A stretch of 64,000 nt of DNA, from contig DATEDI010000021.1 in NCBI GenBank assembly GCA_035281745.1, positions 62,001-126,000 of the forward strand. Direction: 5' to 3'. The position numbers were made by a program, and so were the translations under genes. The stretch is from 66-474 sp035281745 (GTDB taxonomy: Bacteria > Pseudomonadota > Gammaproteobacteria > Xanthomonadales > Rhodanobacteraceae). The notes under the pieces are model-generated. The model did not search any database. It saw only the letters and a list, made by a program, of their open reading frames with translations, and was not told the DNA's origin. Shown here in pieces: positions 1 through 8,811 of this stretch (position 1 is the stretch's first letter; each line of letters starts with the position of its first letter).

Positions 1-406
1 TGAAAGGTGCCATCGTCATGTTGTCGAGCATCGACGCGAACGAATGGAAATAGCTCTCGTGGCCCGGCCGCGTCGACCATCCATCGAAGCTGATGCCGGC
101 CTTGTAGGTGGCGTGGCATTCCGGCATCCACTCGGCTTCCTCGATGCCAAGGCTTTCGAAGAATCCGCGCAGCCACGGCGTGGATCCTTCGCCCACCCCG
201 ATCACGCCAACCTGCGGCGATTCCAGCACCGTCACCTTGAGTCGCGCACCATATGCGGAGTTGGCCAGCAGCAGCGCCGTCATCCAGCCGGCGGTGCCGC
301 CGCCCACCACGACGATGTGCTTCACCGGCGGGTCGACATCGATACGCGCACCCGGCCGTTGCGCGACGACGTTCTGGTTGAAGACGGTGGCGGTGGCATC
401 GGACAT
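1..406 (-). CDS. Flavin-dependent tryptophan-halogenase-family protein, N-terminal part (runs off the window edge)
   Basis: Reading the minus strand from the ATG at 404-406 gives 135 open codons with no stop, so this is the 5' part of a gene that continues outside the window. The start is preceded by AGGGG five bases upstream. Residues 35-41 read GGGTAGW, the FAD-binding motif of this family, and residues 71-77 read VGEGSTP, the second family motif. The lysine that binds the halogenating intermediate in PrnA/RebH (K79, in a Tyr-Lys pair) is matched by K102 in ATYKAGISF. Family members use FADH2, O2 and halide to halogenate indole-type substrates; in Xanthomonadales and Caulobacter many sit beside TonB-dependent receptors, and their true substrates are often unknown. 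The WxWxIP motif and the substrate pocket are not in view, so the substrate cannot be called. Confidence 0.85.
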   Translation of the reverse strand, partial: MSDATATVFNQNVVAQRPGARIDVDPPVKHIVVVGGGTAGWMTALLLANSAYGARLKVTVLESPQVGVIGVGEGSTPWLRGFFESLGIEEAEWMPECHATYKAGISFDGWSTRPGHESYFHSFASMLDNMTMAPF

Positions 407-540
407 GAAAAACCCCTGGGAACCGTGCGGGCCAGCGGGCCACCGTGTCTCGGTGGCCGCGCATATGACGTGCAAGCGCGAACGATAACACCGCCGACTG
501 GCAATGGACCGCGCCGTGCGTCATTGCAGCGCACTGAAAC

Positions 541-568
541 GAAAACGGGGCAGCTTGCGCTGCCCCGT
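541..568 (-). terminator. Rho-independent terminator of the RND efflux operon
   Basis: A perfect 10-bp stem (545-554 with 559-568) closes a TTGC loop. On the minus strand it is followed by TTTTC. It lies 22 bases past the RND gene stop codon, which fits the end of the efflux operon. Confidence 0.8.
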
Positions 569-589
569 CGATCACATCACTCAAACCGT

Positions 590-3500
590 TCAGTGCAGTT
601 GCGGCTCCGGCGGCGGCAATGATTCGATGTCGTCTGCATCATCGGGTTCCGCATGTTCCGCCTTGTGGGTTTCACCCAAGACCAGGTACACGGCCGGCAC
701 CACGAACAGCGTGAACAGCGTGCCGATCGAAAGCCCGGTGAAGATCACCAGGCCCATGTCGTGGCGGCCCGCCGCGCCCGCACCGCCGGCGAACACCAGC
801 GGCACCACGCCCAGCACCATCGCCAGCGTGGTCATCAGGATCGGACGCAAACGCACGGCGGCGGCTTCCTCGATCGCTTCGCGCTTGCTGAATCCATGCT
901 CGCGCTGCAACTGGTTGGCGAATTCCACCATCAGGATGCCGTGCTTGCTGATCAGGCCGACCAGCGTCACCAAGCCGACCTGGGTGTAGATGTTGAGCGA
1001 GGAGAAACCGAGGTTGATGAAAAGCAGTGCGCCGAACGTCGCCATCGGCACCGCCACCAGGATCACCAGAGGGTCGCGGAAGCTTTCGAACTGCGCCGAC
1101 AATGCCAGGAACACGATGATGATCGCGAACATCAGCGTGAACAGGAAGCCGCCCGATTCCTGCATGAACTGGCGTGACTGGCCGGCGTAGTCCGCGGCGT
1201 AACCCGAGGGTGCGACCTGGTTCAGCGTGTCCTGCATGAAGGTAAGCGCCTGGCTCAGCGACACGCTGGGCGCGATCACGCCGGAGATCGTGGCCGAGTT
1301 CAACTGCTGGAAATGATTGATCGATTCCGGCACCGTCTGGTAGGTCAGGTGCGCCACGGTCGAAGCCGGGATCATGCCGCCAGACGGCGTCTTGATGTAG
1401 TAGCTGTCGAGCTGCGCCGGATTGAGGCGATCCACCTGCGCGACCTGCGAGATCACCCGATAGGAACGTCCCGAAATCGAGAAGTAGTTGACGTAGTTGC
1501 CGCCCAGCGCGGCCGACAACGCGGCACCCACGCTCTGCTGCGTCATGCCGAGCGCGGCCACCTTGTCGCGATCCAGCGTCACGGTCGCCTGCGGCTGGTC
1601 GATCTTGAGATCCGAGTCGACGAAGAAGTACATGCCCGACGCCTGCGCCTTCGCCAACACCTGGTGCGCTACATCGTTGAGGTTCTCCAGCGGTTCGGTG
1701 GTCTTGATCACGAACTGCACCGGCAGGCCGAACGCGCCCGGCAGCGACGGGAACTGGAACACGGCCATGCGCGCGCCCGCAATGTCGTTGAGCTTGGGCT
1801 GGATGGCCTGCTGGATTTCGGTAGCACTGCGACTGCGATCGCCCCAAGGCTTCAGCATGATGCCCGAGAAACCCTGGTTCACCGCACCCATACCGGTGAA
1901 CTGGAAAGTGTGAGTGTATTCCGGCAGCGACTTGGCGATGTCGAACACCTGTTTCGTGTACATCCCCATCTGCGTGATGGTTGCGTTGGGCGGCCCCTGG
2001 GTCTGCGCGAGCACGATGCCCTGGTCCTCCTGCGGCGCGAGTTCGGATTTCGCCGTCTTGAACAGGTAGACGTTGCCCGCAAGGATCAGCGCGCCGAACA
2101 CGATCGCCACCACCCAGGTGTCGAGCGAGGAATGCAGCATGCGGCGATAGCGGTCGCGCACGTAATTCGAAACCTTGTCGATGCGCTGGACGAAGGGTTT
2201 CTCGTGGTCGGACTCGCGCAGCACCTTCGAGCACAGCATCGGCGACAGCGTCAACGCGATGATCGCCGAGATCACCACGGCGCCGGCCAGCGTGAACGCG
2301 AATTCGGTGAACAGCGCGCCGGTCAGGCCGCCCTGAAAGCCGACCGGCACATACACCGCGATCAACACGATGGTCATCGCGATGATCGGCGTGGCCAGCT
2401 CGCGCGCAGCCAGCAGCGCCGCCTTGATCGGCGAATGCGCGTCCTTCATGTGGCGATCGACGTTTTCGACGATGATGATCGCGTCGTCCACCACCAGGCC
2501 GATCGCCAGCACCAGCGCCAGCAGCGTCAACAGGTTGATCGAATAACCCAGGACCAGCATCACCAGGAACGCGCCGATCAGGGACAACGGCATCGCGAGC
2601 AGTGGAATCAGCAGCGAACGCAGGGTGCCGAGGAACAGGAAGATGACCACGGCAACAATCAACAGCGTCTCGACCAGCGTTTGCACCACCTCGCTGATCG
2701 ATGCGCGAATGAAGTCGGTGCCATCGTAGGCGATGTTGCCCGACAGCCCGGCCGGCAATTGCGACTGGATCTGCGGGAATACCTTGCGCACGCGCGCGAT
2801 CACATCCAGCACGTTGGCGTCCGGTGCGGCCTTGATGCCCACCGCCACGGTGTGCTGGCCATCGAACGAGAATTCGGAGTTGTAGTCTTCCGCGCCAAGC
2901 GTGACGTCGGCGACGCTTTCCAAGCGCACCACATTGGCGCCGTCGGCCTTCACCACCAGGTTCTTGAATTCATCGACCGTGTGCAGGTCGGTGGCCGCGG
3001 TCAGGTTGACGCTGACCATCTGGCCCTTGGTGGTGCCGATGGCCGAGAGATAGTTGTTCGCCGCCAGCGCCTGGTTGACGTCGGTCGCGGTGACGCCATG
3101 CGCGGCCATCTTCGTGGGATTCAGCCATGCACGCAGGGCGAAGGTACGCGCACCGATGATCTCGGCGCTTTGCACGCCCTCGACCGCGCTCAACTGCGGC
3201 TGCACCACACGGGTCAGGTAATCGGTGATCTTGTTGGACGGAAGCGTATTCGAGGAGAAGCCGAGATACATCGAAGCGACTTGTTCGCCCGTCTGCAGGG
3301 TGATCACGGGCTGCTGCGCCGCCTGCGGCAACTGGTTCTTCACCGAGTTGACTAGCGCCGAGATCTCGGTGAGCGCCTTGTTGCCGTCGTAATTGAGACG
3401 CAACGTCACCGTGATCAGCGACACGCCGGGCGTCGACGACGATGTCATGTAGTCGATGCCCTGCGCCTGCGCGATGGCCTGCTCGAGTGGCTGGGTGATG

Positions 3501-3685
3501 AACCCGCCCATGGTCTGCGCATCCGCGCCGAAGTATACGGTCTGCACCACGATGGTCGCGCTTTCCGTCTTGGGATACTGGCGGATCGGCAGGGACGTCA
3601 CCGCGCGCAAACCCAGCACCAGGATCAGCAGACTGATCGTGGCGGCGAGGACGGGACGCTTGATGAAAAGGTCGGTGAATTTCAT
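590..3685 (-). CDS. RND-family multidrug efflux transporter, inner-membrane subunit (AcrB/MexB type, HAE-1)
   Basis: The 1031-residue product has the usual length for an HAE-1 resistance-nodulation-division pump. It starts MKFTDLFIKRPVLA, the standard first membrane helix, followed by the large periplasmic porter domain. The proton-relay aspartates of TM4 are present as D400-D401 in GLVVDDAIIIVEN, and the partner lysine of TM10 is in GLISKHGILMVEF. The pump takes amphiphilic drugs or solvents from the periplasm or outer leaflet and hands them to the outer-membrane channel, driven by proton influx. It is the last gene of an OMF-MFP-RND operon and is followed by a terminator. The SKHG variant in TM10 is closer to TriC/VexH-like pumps than to AcrB itself (from memory). 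Substrates cannot be read from the sequence. Confidence 0.93.
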   Translation of the reverse strand: MKFTDLFIKRPVLAATISLLILVLGLRAVTSLPIRQYPKTESATIVVQTVYFGADAQTMGGFITQPLEQAIAQAQGIDYMTSSSTPGVSLITVTLRLNYDGNKALTEISALVNSVKNQLPQAAQQPVITLQTGEQVASMYLGFSSNTLPSNKITDYLTRVVQPQLSAVEGVQSAEIIGARTFALRAWLNPTKMAAHGVTATDVNQALAANNYLSAIGTTKGQMVSVNLTAATDLHTVDEFKNLVVKADGANVVRLESVADVTLGAEDYNSEFSFDGQHTVAVGIKAAPDANVLDVIARVRKVFPQIQSQLPAGLSGNIAYDGTDFIRASISEVVQTLVETLLIVAVVIFLFLGTLRSLLIPLLAMPLSLIGAFLVMLVLGYSINLLTLLALVLAIGLVVDDAIIIVENVDRHMKDAHSPIKAALLAARELATPIIAMTIVLIAVYVPVGFQGGLTGALFTEFAFTLAGAVVISAIIALTLSPMLCSKVLRESDHEKPFVQRIDKVSNYVRDRYRRMLHSSLDTWVVAIVFGALILAGNVYLFKTAKSELAPQEDQGIVLAQTQGPPNATITQMGMYTKQVFDIAKSLPEYTHTFQFTGMGAVNQGFSGIMLKPWGDRSRSATEIQQAIQPKLNDIAGARMAVFQFPSLPGAFGLPVQFVIKTTEPLENLNDVAHQVLAKAQASGMYFFVDSDLKIDQPQATVTLDRDKVAALGMTQQSVGAALSAALGGNYVNYFSISGRSYRVISQVAQVDRLNPAQLDSYYIKTPSGGMIPASTVAHLTYQTVPESINHFQQLNSATISGVIAPSVSLSQALTFMQDTLNQVAPSGYAADYAGQSRQFMQESGGFLFTLMFAIIIVFLALSAQFESFRDPLVILVAVPMATFGALLFINLGFSSLNIYTQVGLVTLVGLISKHGILMVEFANQLQREHGFSKREAIEEAAAVRLRPILMTTLAMVLGVVPLVFAGGAGAAGRHDMGLVIFTGLSIGTLFTLFVVPAVYLVLGETHKAEHAEPDDADDIESLPPPEPQLH

Positions 3686-3738
3686 GTTCGCTATCTGCGC
3701 AAGGGCATCGTCATTGATCTGCAGGAGCCGGCCGGTGC

Positions 3739-3802
3739 GTAGCGCCTGCTCCTTCGTTGGCTGGCGACCGCTTCATCGATCGCGCGCATGGCGCGCTCCT
3801 AC
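3739..3802. repeat. Dispersed GTAGGAGCGC-type inverted repeat overlapping the MFP stop codon
   Basis: A 64-bp imperfect palindrome begins GTAGCGCCTGCTCC and ends GCGCGCTCCTAC. It fills most of the gap between the membrane fusion protein and the RND gene. The TAG stop of the fusion protein (3799-3801) is part of the repeat arm. This arm type is a widespread intergenic repeat in pseudomonads and xanthomonads (from memory). Confidence 0.6.
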
Positions 3803-5040
3803 TGTTCCACCGGCTGCGGATTCGGATTGAACGCGGGTTGTACCTTGTTGTTGATGTTGACCGGCGTGCCGTTGCGCAGCTTCAACTGGCCGCTGGTGGC
3901 CACCACGTCGCCTTGCTTGATGCCGGACAGCACCGCGACCTGGTCGCCGCGTGTCGGCCCGACCTTCACTACCACCTGCTGCACGTAATGCGATGGGCCG
4001 GCGGCGTCCTTCGAAGCACTGGCCTTGGGGGCCTTCGCGTCGGCGACCGACTTGGCCTTGGCCGGCTGGCCGTTGGCATCGTTCTCGGACGGCGTGCCCT
4101 CGTGCACCACGAACACGGTGTCGCCGTACGGCGCATACGAAATCGCGGTCTGCGGCAACGTCAGGTAACGCTGCGCGGCGCCCGAATTCGCCGCGATATT
4201 GGTGAACATGCCCGGCACCAGCAGTTCGTCGGGATTGGCGACAGTCGCTTCCACGCCGACGTTGCGGGTGGACAGGTCGACCTTCGGATTGCTGGCTGAA
4301 ATCTCGCCCGCGAAGGTCTTGTCCTTGAACGCGTCGGCGGTCACCTGCACCGGTGCGCCGGCCTTCATCTGATCCAGCGACGCCTGCGGCACCGTGAAGT
4401 CCACGTACACCGGATCGAGCTGTTGCAGCGTCACCACGGTGTTGCCGACATTAATGTACTGGCCGGGATTGGCGGTGATGATGCCGATGCGTCCCGCGAA
4501 CGGCGCGCGCAGCGTTTTCTTGTCGACCAGCGCCTGCTGGGCGTCGACGTTCGCCTGCGCACTCTTCAGGTTGGCCATGTCGGCGTCGTACTGCGCCTTG
4601 CTGATCGCCTGCACCGCAAGCTGCTGCCTGGAACGCTGCGCGGTCAGCGAAGCCAGTTGCGCGGTGGCCTTGAGAGCCTCCAGCTTGGCGCGATCGTCGG
4701 CGTCGACCAGCTTGACCAGCACCTGGCCCTTCTTGACGTCGGTACCGGATTTCACGTCCACGCTGTCGACCAGTCCGGTGACATCGAATGCCAGATCCGC
4801 ACCGTGCACCGCGCGCACGTTGCCGACCGCCTGCACGTGCGGCTGCCAATCCTGGTATTCGACGGCCATGGTGCTGACCGTCTGCGGGGGATTGGCCATG
4901 GACTTCATGAATTTGCCGATCATGATGCCCTTGAAGGTGTTGAAGCCGATCAGCAGCGCGAACAGGATCACCACCGCGACGATCACGATGATCAGGCGCT
5001 TGCGCTGCTTGGGCCGCGCGGAAGTTGCGTATGCGTTCAT
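3799..5040 (-). CDS. RND efflux periplasmic adaptor (membrane fusion protein, HlyD/AcrA type)
   Basis: A 413-residue protein with one N-terminal membrane anchor (about 16-33) and no lipobox. It then shows the lipoyl-like half-motifs around residues 70-112 (GLVDSVDVKSGTDVKKGQVLVKL), a coiled-coil hairpin (about 115-172) and the second lipoyl half with RAPFAGRIG at 178-185. The family bridges the RND pump to the outer-membrane channel. Residues 315-350 form a Lys/Ala/Ser-rich insertion in the membrane-proximal domain that looks disordered. The gene starts 4 bp after the stop of the outer-membrane channel gene, so translation is probably coupled. Its own stop codon lies inside a dispersed repeat arm. 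Confidence 0.92.
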   Translation of the reverse strand: MNAYATSARPKQRKRLIIVIVAVVILFALLIGFNTFKGIMIGKFMKSMANPPQTVSTMAVEYQDWQPHVQAVGNVRAVHGADLAFDVTGLVDSVDVKSGTDVKKGQVLVKLVDADDRAKLEALKATAQLASLTAQRSRQQLAVQAISKAQYDADMANLKSAQANVDAQQALVDKKTLRAPFAGRIGIITANPGQYINVGNTVVTLQQLDPVYVDFTVPQASLDQMKAGAPVQVTADAFKDKTFAGEISASNPKVDLSTRNVGVEATVANPDELLVPGMFTNIAANSGAAQRYLTLPQTAISYAPYGDTVFVVHEGTPSENDANGQPAKAKSVADAKAPKASASKDAAGPSHYVQQVVVKVGPTRGDQVAVLSGIKQGDVVATSGQLKLRNGTPVNINNKVQPAFNPNPQPVEQ

Positions 5041-5043
5041 GGG

Positions 5044-6537
5044 TCAGGGCTTCGATGCGTTGGCTTCGGAGATTTGCGGTGTGCCTTGCCAACCACCGCC
5101 CAGCGCGGCATACAACGCGGCGGTGTCGGCGAGGCGCGAGGCACGCGCGGCGATTTCGGCAATGCGGGCTTGCTGGTACTGGCGTTCGGCAGACAACAGG
5201 GTCAGGTAATCGACCGCGCCGACCCGGTATTGCGTGCGCGTCAGCGACAACAGTTTTTCGGCATCCTGCGCGGAAACAGTCTGCGCCCGCAGCGACTGCG
5301 CGTCGTAATCGAGCGCCTGCAGCGCATCGGCGACATTCTGGAACGCGACCAGCACCGTCTGCTGCCAGTCCGCGAGCGCCGCGTCCATGCCGGCTTCCGC
5401 GGCACGCTTCTGGTGCAGCAACTGCCCGCCGTGGAACAGTGGCTGCAGCAAACCCAGGCCGATCGACCAGCCACCGCTGCCGGCCGCGAACAGGCCCGAT
5501 TCGGTAAGCGACTGGCTGGAGGCGCTGCCGTTCAAGCTGAGCTTGGGCAGCATGTCCGCGGTGGCGACGCCGACCGCGGCGGTCGCGGCATGCAGTTGCG
5601 CCGAAGCTGCGCGGATGTCCGGTCGCTGCGCGACCACGGTCGAAGGCAAGCTGACCGGAATGTCGGTGGGCAACGTGACGGCGGCCAGCGTCACCGGCTG
5701 CAATTTCAATTGCGCCGGCGTGACGCCGAGGTAGGTCGCGAGCTGGTTCTGCGTCACCGAAAGCTGCTTCTCCAGCGGCGGCAAGGTCGCCTGGGTCGCT
5801 GCCAATTGCGAACTCACCGCGAGCGTATCGGACAACGACTTGGCACCGATCGCCTGCTGCTTCCGGGCGATGTCGAGTTCCTGCTTCAACGAGTCGACGA
5901 TCTCGTGCGTGGCCTTGACCTGCTCACGCAACGAGGCTTCCTGCAACGATGCAGTGATGACATTCGCGGCCAGCGTCAGATAGGTCGCGTCGAGCTGCGC
6001 GCGACTGATGTCGGCCTGGGCTTCCTGCGCTTCGATGCCGCGACGCACGCCGCCGAAGATATCGAACACGTAGCCGACGCTGACACCTGCGTTGTAGACC
6101 GTGAAAGGCCCGAGCGCGTTGCCGGTGCCGGACTGCGCCGCAGATTCCTTGGCACGGGTGGCGCCGACGTTTGCATCCAGCGACGGGAACAGGCTGCCGC
6201 GCGCGGCCCTGGCGGTTTCCTCGGCCTGGCGCAACGCGGCCTGCGCGGCCGTGATCGAGGGGCTGTGCTGGAACGCTTGCTGCACGCGGCGATCCAGTTC
6301 GGCGTTGCCGAACGTGGTCCACCAGCGCTGCGGCACGTTCCCGCCTTCAAGGAAGCGCTGCGCATCGCCGCCCGCCGTATCAGCGGAGGCGGTGGAGGCA
6401 GGCAGCGACGACGTCGTATAGCGATCGACCTGCGGCGCGGACGGTTCCCGGAAATTCGGGCCCACGGCGCAACCGGCCAACGCAAAGACGGCCATCGCCA
6501 CCGCGGTCCGCCGGACTGCGGACTTCATTGGAATCAT
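5044..6537 (-). CDS. RND efflux outer-membrane channel lipoprotein (NodT/OprM family)
   Basis: The protein of about 497 residues begins with a lipoprotein signal (KSAVRRTAVAMAVFALAGC) followed by AVGPNFREPSAP, the typical OMF start. Two TolC-type repeats follow, with regularly spaced QAR/ALRQAEE coiled-coil segments. It forms the outer-membrane exit duct for the RND pump encoded downstream. The start is uncertain: ATG codons at 6549, 6537 and 6528 all give a workable signal peptide and none has a good ribosome binding site. An open frame continuing up to 6642 is excluded, because the predicted transcript begins near 6614 and the promoter occupies 6621-6649. It is the first gene of the efflux operon. 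Confidence 0.9.
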   Translation of the reverse strand: MIPMKSAVRRTAVAMAVFALAGCAVGPNFREPSAPQVDRYTTSSLPASTASADTAGGDAQRFLEGGNVPQRWWTTFGNAELDRRVQQAFQHSPSITAAQAALRQAEETARAARGSLFPSLDANVGATRAKESAAQSGTGNALGPFTVYNAGVSVGYVFDIFGGVRRGIEAQEAQADISRAQLDATYLTLAANVITASLQEASLREQVKATHEIVDSLKQELDIARKQQAIGAKSLSDTLAVSSQLAATQATLPPLEKQLSVTQNQLATYLGVTPAQLKLQPVTLAAVTLPTDIPVSLPSTVVAQRPDIRAASAQLHAATAAVGVATADMLPKLSLNGSASSQSLTESGLFAAGSGGWSIGLGLLQPLFHGGQLLHQKRAAEAGMDAALADWQQTVLVAFQNVADALQALDYDAQSLRAQTVSAQDAEKLLSLTRTQYRVGAVDYLTLLSAERQYQQARIAEIAARASRLADTAALYAALGGGWQGTPQISEANASKP

Positions 6538-6594
6538 GGAAGGCGTCATTCGGGCAGACGAACGGTTTGAGGTACGTGGAGAGGCGCCGAAAGG

Positions 6595-6650
6595 CAGTTC
6601 ACATAACTGAACTGTGCGGTATTGTAATTTTGACTTGCGCATTGTGCAAG
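6595..6650 (-). promoter_or_regulatory. Promoter and operator-like dyads of the RND efflux operon
   Basis: On the minus strand a -35 box TTGCAC (6644-6649) and a -10 box TACAAT (6621-6626) are separated by exactly 17 bp, predicting a start near 6614. Two inverted repeats overlie it. CTTGC-N7-GCAAG (6634-6650) covers the -35 box and spacer, and CAGTTC-N8-GAACTG (6595-6614) starts at the predicted +1. Such placement is expected for repressor operators (TetR- or MarR-type), but no regulator gene is adjacent, so the controlling protein would be encoded elsewhere. The dyads are seen directly; their function is inferred. Confidence 0.55.
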
Positions 6651-6813
6651 CGCAGCATCCGCCGCGGAAGGGCTGGATGTCATGCGTTTGCGGATGACAG
6701 TTGTCACGGGCACCCCGCTGATCAGGTGTTGCCTTGATGACGAACGGGGCGCCCCCGTTTCGACATCGAGGCGCTGCGCTGGAACGCGCGGCGAGGAATG
6801 ATCATGCGGTGAT

Positions 6814-6909
6814 GGAAAGTCAGGCCACGGATGGCCGTTCTGGCCCTGACGGCCGGGGAGGCCTCATCGGCAGTCCGCATCCGGCAACGCGGTGATCAGG
6901 GATGATCAC
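6814..6909 (+). repeat. 95-nt dispersed element, copy A
   Basis: The copy begins GGAAAGTCAGGCC, has GGCCGTTCTGG about 20 bases in, and ends with the hairpin GTGATCA-ggga-TGATCAC (6892-6909). Length and ends match copies at 8708-8802, 9463-9557, 18197-18291 and 62181-62276. Its right hairpin supplies the zapE stop codon. The rest of the 6650-6895 gap holds no gene that I can support. Confidence 0.75.
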
Positions 6910-8008
6910 ACGACGAATGGCCCGTCGCCAGGTATTCCCGGCTCTGCATCTCGATCAACCGACTGGTGGTACGCGCGAATTCCAGCCGCAGGCGCTTGCC
7001 ATCATACAGTTCCACCGTCGGCGCCTGCGCGGTGATGGCCAGCTTCACGCGACGATCGTACAGCTCGTCGATCAGGTGCACGAAGCGTTGCGCGGCATCT
7101 TCGTTGAACGGGGTGAACTGCGGCAGTCCGGAAATCAGGATCGCGGGATACGTCTGCGCAAGCTCGATGTAATCGGCCGACCCGTACGGCCCGTCACACA
7201 GCGCGGCAAAATCGAACCAGGCCGCCTGCGCGCAGACGCGGCGCGCGCGGAACATGCGATCGTTGATGCGCAACCCGATGTCTTCTTGCACTGGCCCCTG
7301 CGCCAGCTCATTGAACAGGCGGGCCAGCGCCGCTTCCGCATGCGCATCGTCGGGCGTCAGGTAAACCGGCGCGCGGGTCAACGCGCGCAGGCGCCAGTCG
7401 TGCGGCGAAGCCAATTCCAGCACTTCGCAATGCGTTTGGAGCAGATCGATCGCAGGCAGGAAACGGTCGCGCTGCAGGCCGTCCTTGTAGAGGTCGCGCG
7501 GCGGCGTGTTGGAAGTCGCGACCAACGCCACGCCGTGGTCGAACAACGCACGCAACAGGCCATCGAGGATCATCGCGTCGCCGATGTCGGTGACCATGAA
7601 CTCGTCGAGGCACAGCGCCCGCGTGCGCGCCGCGATATCGGCTGCGACCCCCGGCAGCGGATCCCGCACTTCGCCCTGCGCGCGCAGCCCGGCGTGCACA
7701 TCGAGCATGAACCGGTGGAAGTGCACGCGCAGCGTGATGCCCTCCGGCAGCGAGGCCACGAATTGATCCATCAACATGGTCTTGCCGCGCCCGACCGGAC
7801 CCCACAGATACAGCCCGCGCAACCGCGGAGACGATCGGCCGAGACGCACGCGCAGGCGCGCCAGCCGACCCGGCGGCGGTGCCAGCAGGGCGTCGTGGAT
7901 GCGATCGAGCGCACCCAGCGCCGCGCGTTGCGCGGGATCGTCCTGCCAATGGCCCGCCGCAACGCCCTGCGCGTAGTGCGTGGAAGGGAGATCAATGCCC
8001 TCGGACAT
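6896..8008 (-). CDS. zapE: Cell division ATPase ZapE (AFG1-like)
   Basis: A 370-residue AAA-type ATPase of the ZapE/AFG1 family. Walker A is GPVGRGKT at 70-77, Walker B is LCLDEF with the acidic pair at 135-136, followed by the sensor-like VATSNTPP and the family segment HFHRFMLDVH. ZapE binds FtsZ at the division ring in E. coli and is needed under low oxygen or heat. The start is the ATG at 8006-8008, which shares its A with the TGA of the upstream hydrolase gene (TGATG), indicating coupled translation. The last residues SSCDHP and the stop codon are encoded by the arm of a dispersed repeat, so the extreme C-terminus is probably not functional sequence. Confidence 0.92.
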   Translation of the reverse strand: MSEGIDLPSTHYAQGVAAGHWQDDPAQRAALGALDRIHDALLAPPPGRLARLRVRLGRSSPRLRGLYLWGPVGRGKTMLMDQFVASLPEGITLRVHFHRFMLDVHAGLRAQGEVRDPLPGVAADIAARTRALCLDEFMVTDIGDAMILDGLLRALFDHGVALVATSNTPPRDLYKDGLQRDRFLPAIDLLQTHCEVLELASPHDWRLRALTRAPVYLTPDDAHAEAALARLFNELAQGPVQEDIGLRINDRMFRARRVCAQAAWFDFAALCDGPYGSADYIELAQTYPAILISGLPQFTPFNEDAAQRFVHLIDELYDRRVKLAITAQAPTVELYDGKRLRLEFARTTSRLIEMQSREYLATGHSSCDHP

Positions 8009-8685
8009 CAACGATGCGGCAGCCAACCACGCACCGCGTTCTTCACCGCGCCGCGCAAATCCATCAGGCGGCGATGAAAGAAGTGCCCGGTCTCCGGCAT
8101 GCGGACCAGCGTCGGTTTAGGGTCCAGCGTCTCGATCCAGTCGAACACACCCTGCGGATCGACCACTTCGTCGTCTTCGCCCTGCACCACCAGCCACGGA
8201 CAGGTCGGCATCGCCAGCTCCGCGAACTCGTAGCGTCCAACCGGCGGCGCCACGGTGATCAATGCATCGGCGCCGAGCGAACGCGCGGAACGCAGCGCGA
8301 TGTAACTGCCGAACGAAAAACCGGCCAGCCACAAGGCATCACCGGGACGCGCCTGGCGCACCCATTGCGCCACCGCGACCAGGTCGCCGCTTTCGCCATC
8401 GCCGTTGTCGAACACGCCGGTGGAGGCGCCAATGCCGCGGAAATTGAAGCGCACGGTCGCGAGGCCTGACTCGCGCAACGCGCGCTCCAGCATCGTCACG
8501 ACCTTGTTGCGCATGGTGCCACCCTGCTGCGGGTTCGGATGGCAGATCACCGCCGTCCCCGCGCGCGCCTCGCCCGGTTCCGGCACGGCGGTTGCGACTT
8601 CCAGCGTGCCGGCAGGGCCGGGCAACGCGAATGTTGCCGGGGCGTCGGGGAAGCCGGGCGGGGCCGGCGGCAAAGCATCGCTCAT
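8008..8685 (-). CDS. Alpha/beta hydrolase of the COG2945 type
   Basis: A 225-residue serine hydrolase. The family segment HPNPQQGGTMRNKVV is followed by the nucleophile elbow LAGFSFGSYIAL, a late acid in VVQGEDDEVVDP and a C-terminal histidine in MPETGHFFHRRL. These make a complete Ser-Asp-His set. The family contains small cytoplasmic esterases or lipases of unknown substrate. The start at 8683-8685 (MSDALPPAPPGFPD) is chosen because an in-frame extension to 9417 is antisense to acpH and runs through a repeat. The gene is coupled to zapE by a one-base overlap and divergent from acpH, with repeat copy D in the shared upstream region. Confidence 0.85.
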   Translation of the reverse strand: MSDALPPAPPGFPDAPATFALPGPAGTLEVATAVPEPGEARAGTAVICHPNPQQGGTMRNKVVTMLERALRESGLATVRFNFRGIGASTGVFDNGDGESGDLVAVAQWVRQARPGDALWLAGFSFGSYIALRSARSLGADALITVAPPVGRYEFAELAMPTCPWLVVQGEDDEVVDPQGVFDWIETLDPKPTLVRMPETGHFFHRRLMDLRGAVKNAVRGWLPHR

Positions 8686-8707
8686 AAGCGGATGATAATT
8701 GATATTT

Positions 8708-8802
8708 GCGATCGTCCATGATTGCTGATCCGTCGAGCGCCGGGACACACCGGAGCATCCCATCTTCATGACACTGGAACGGGCTTCCCGCCCTGACTTT
8801 TC
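8708..8802 (-). repeat. 95-nt dispersed element, copy D
   Basis: Read on the minus strand it begins GAAAAGTCAGGGC, then GCCCGTTCCAG, and ends AATCATGGACGATCGC. Both ends match the other copies at the same 95-nt spacing. It fills nearly all of the divergent region between the hydrolase start (8685) and the acpH start (8812). Confidence 0.7.
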
Positions 8803-8811
8803 AAGAAGCCC

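Noticed and set aside
1313..3355. Long open frame antisense to the RND gene
   Set aside because: It mirrors the conserved pump gene, is Arg/His/Gln-rich and has no signal or motif; high GC makes such antisense frames common.
4423..6570. Long open frame antisense to the MFP and OMF genes
   Set aside because: It spans two genes of the opposite strand, has no known domain, and its composition is that of an antisense frame.
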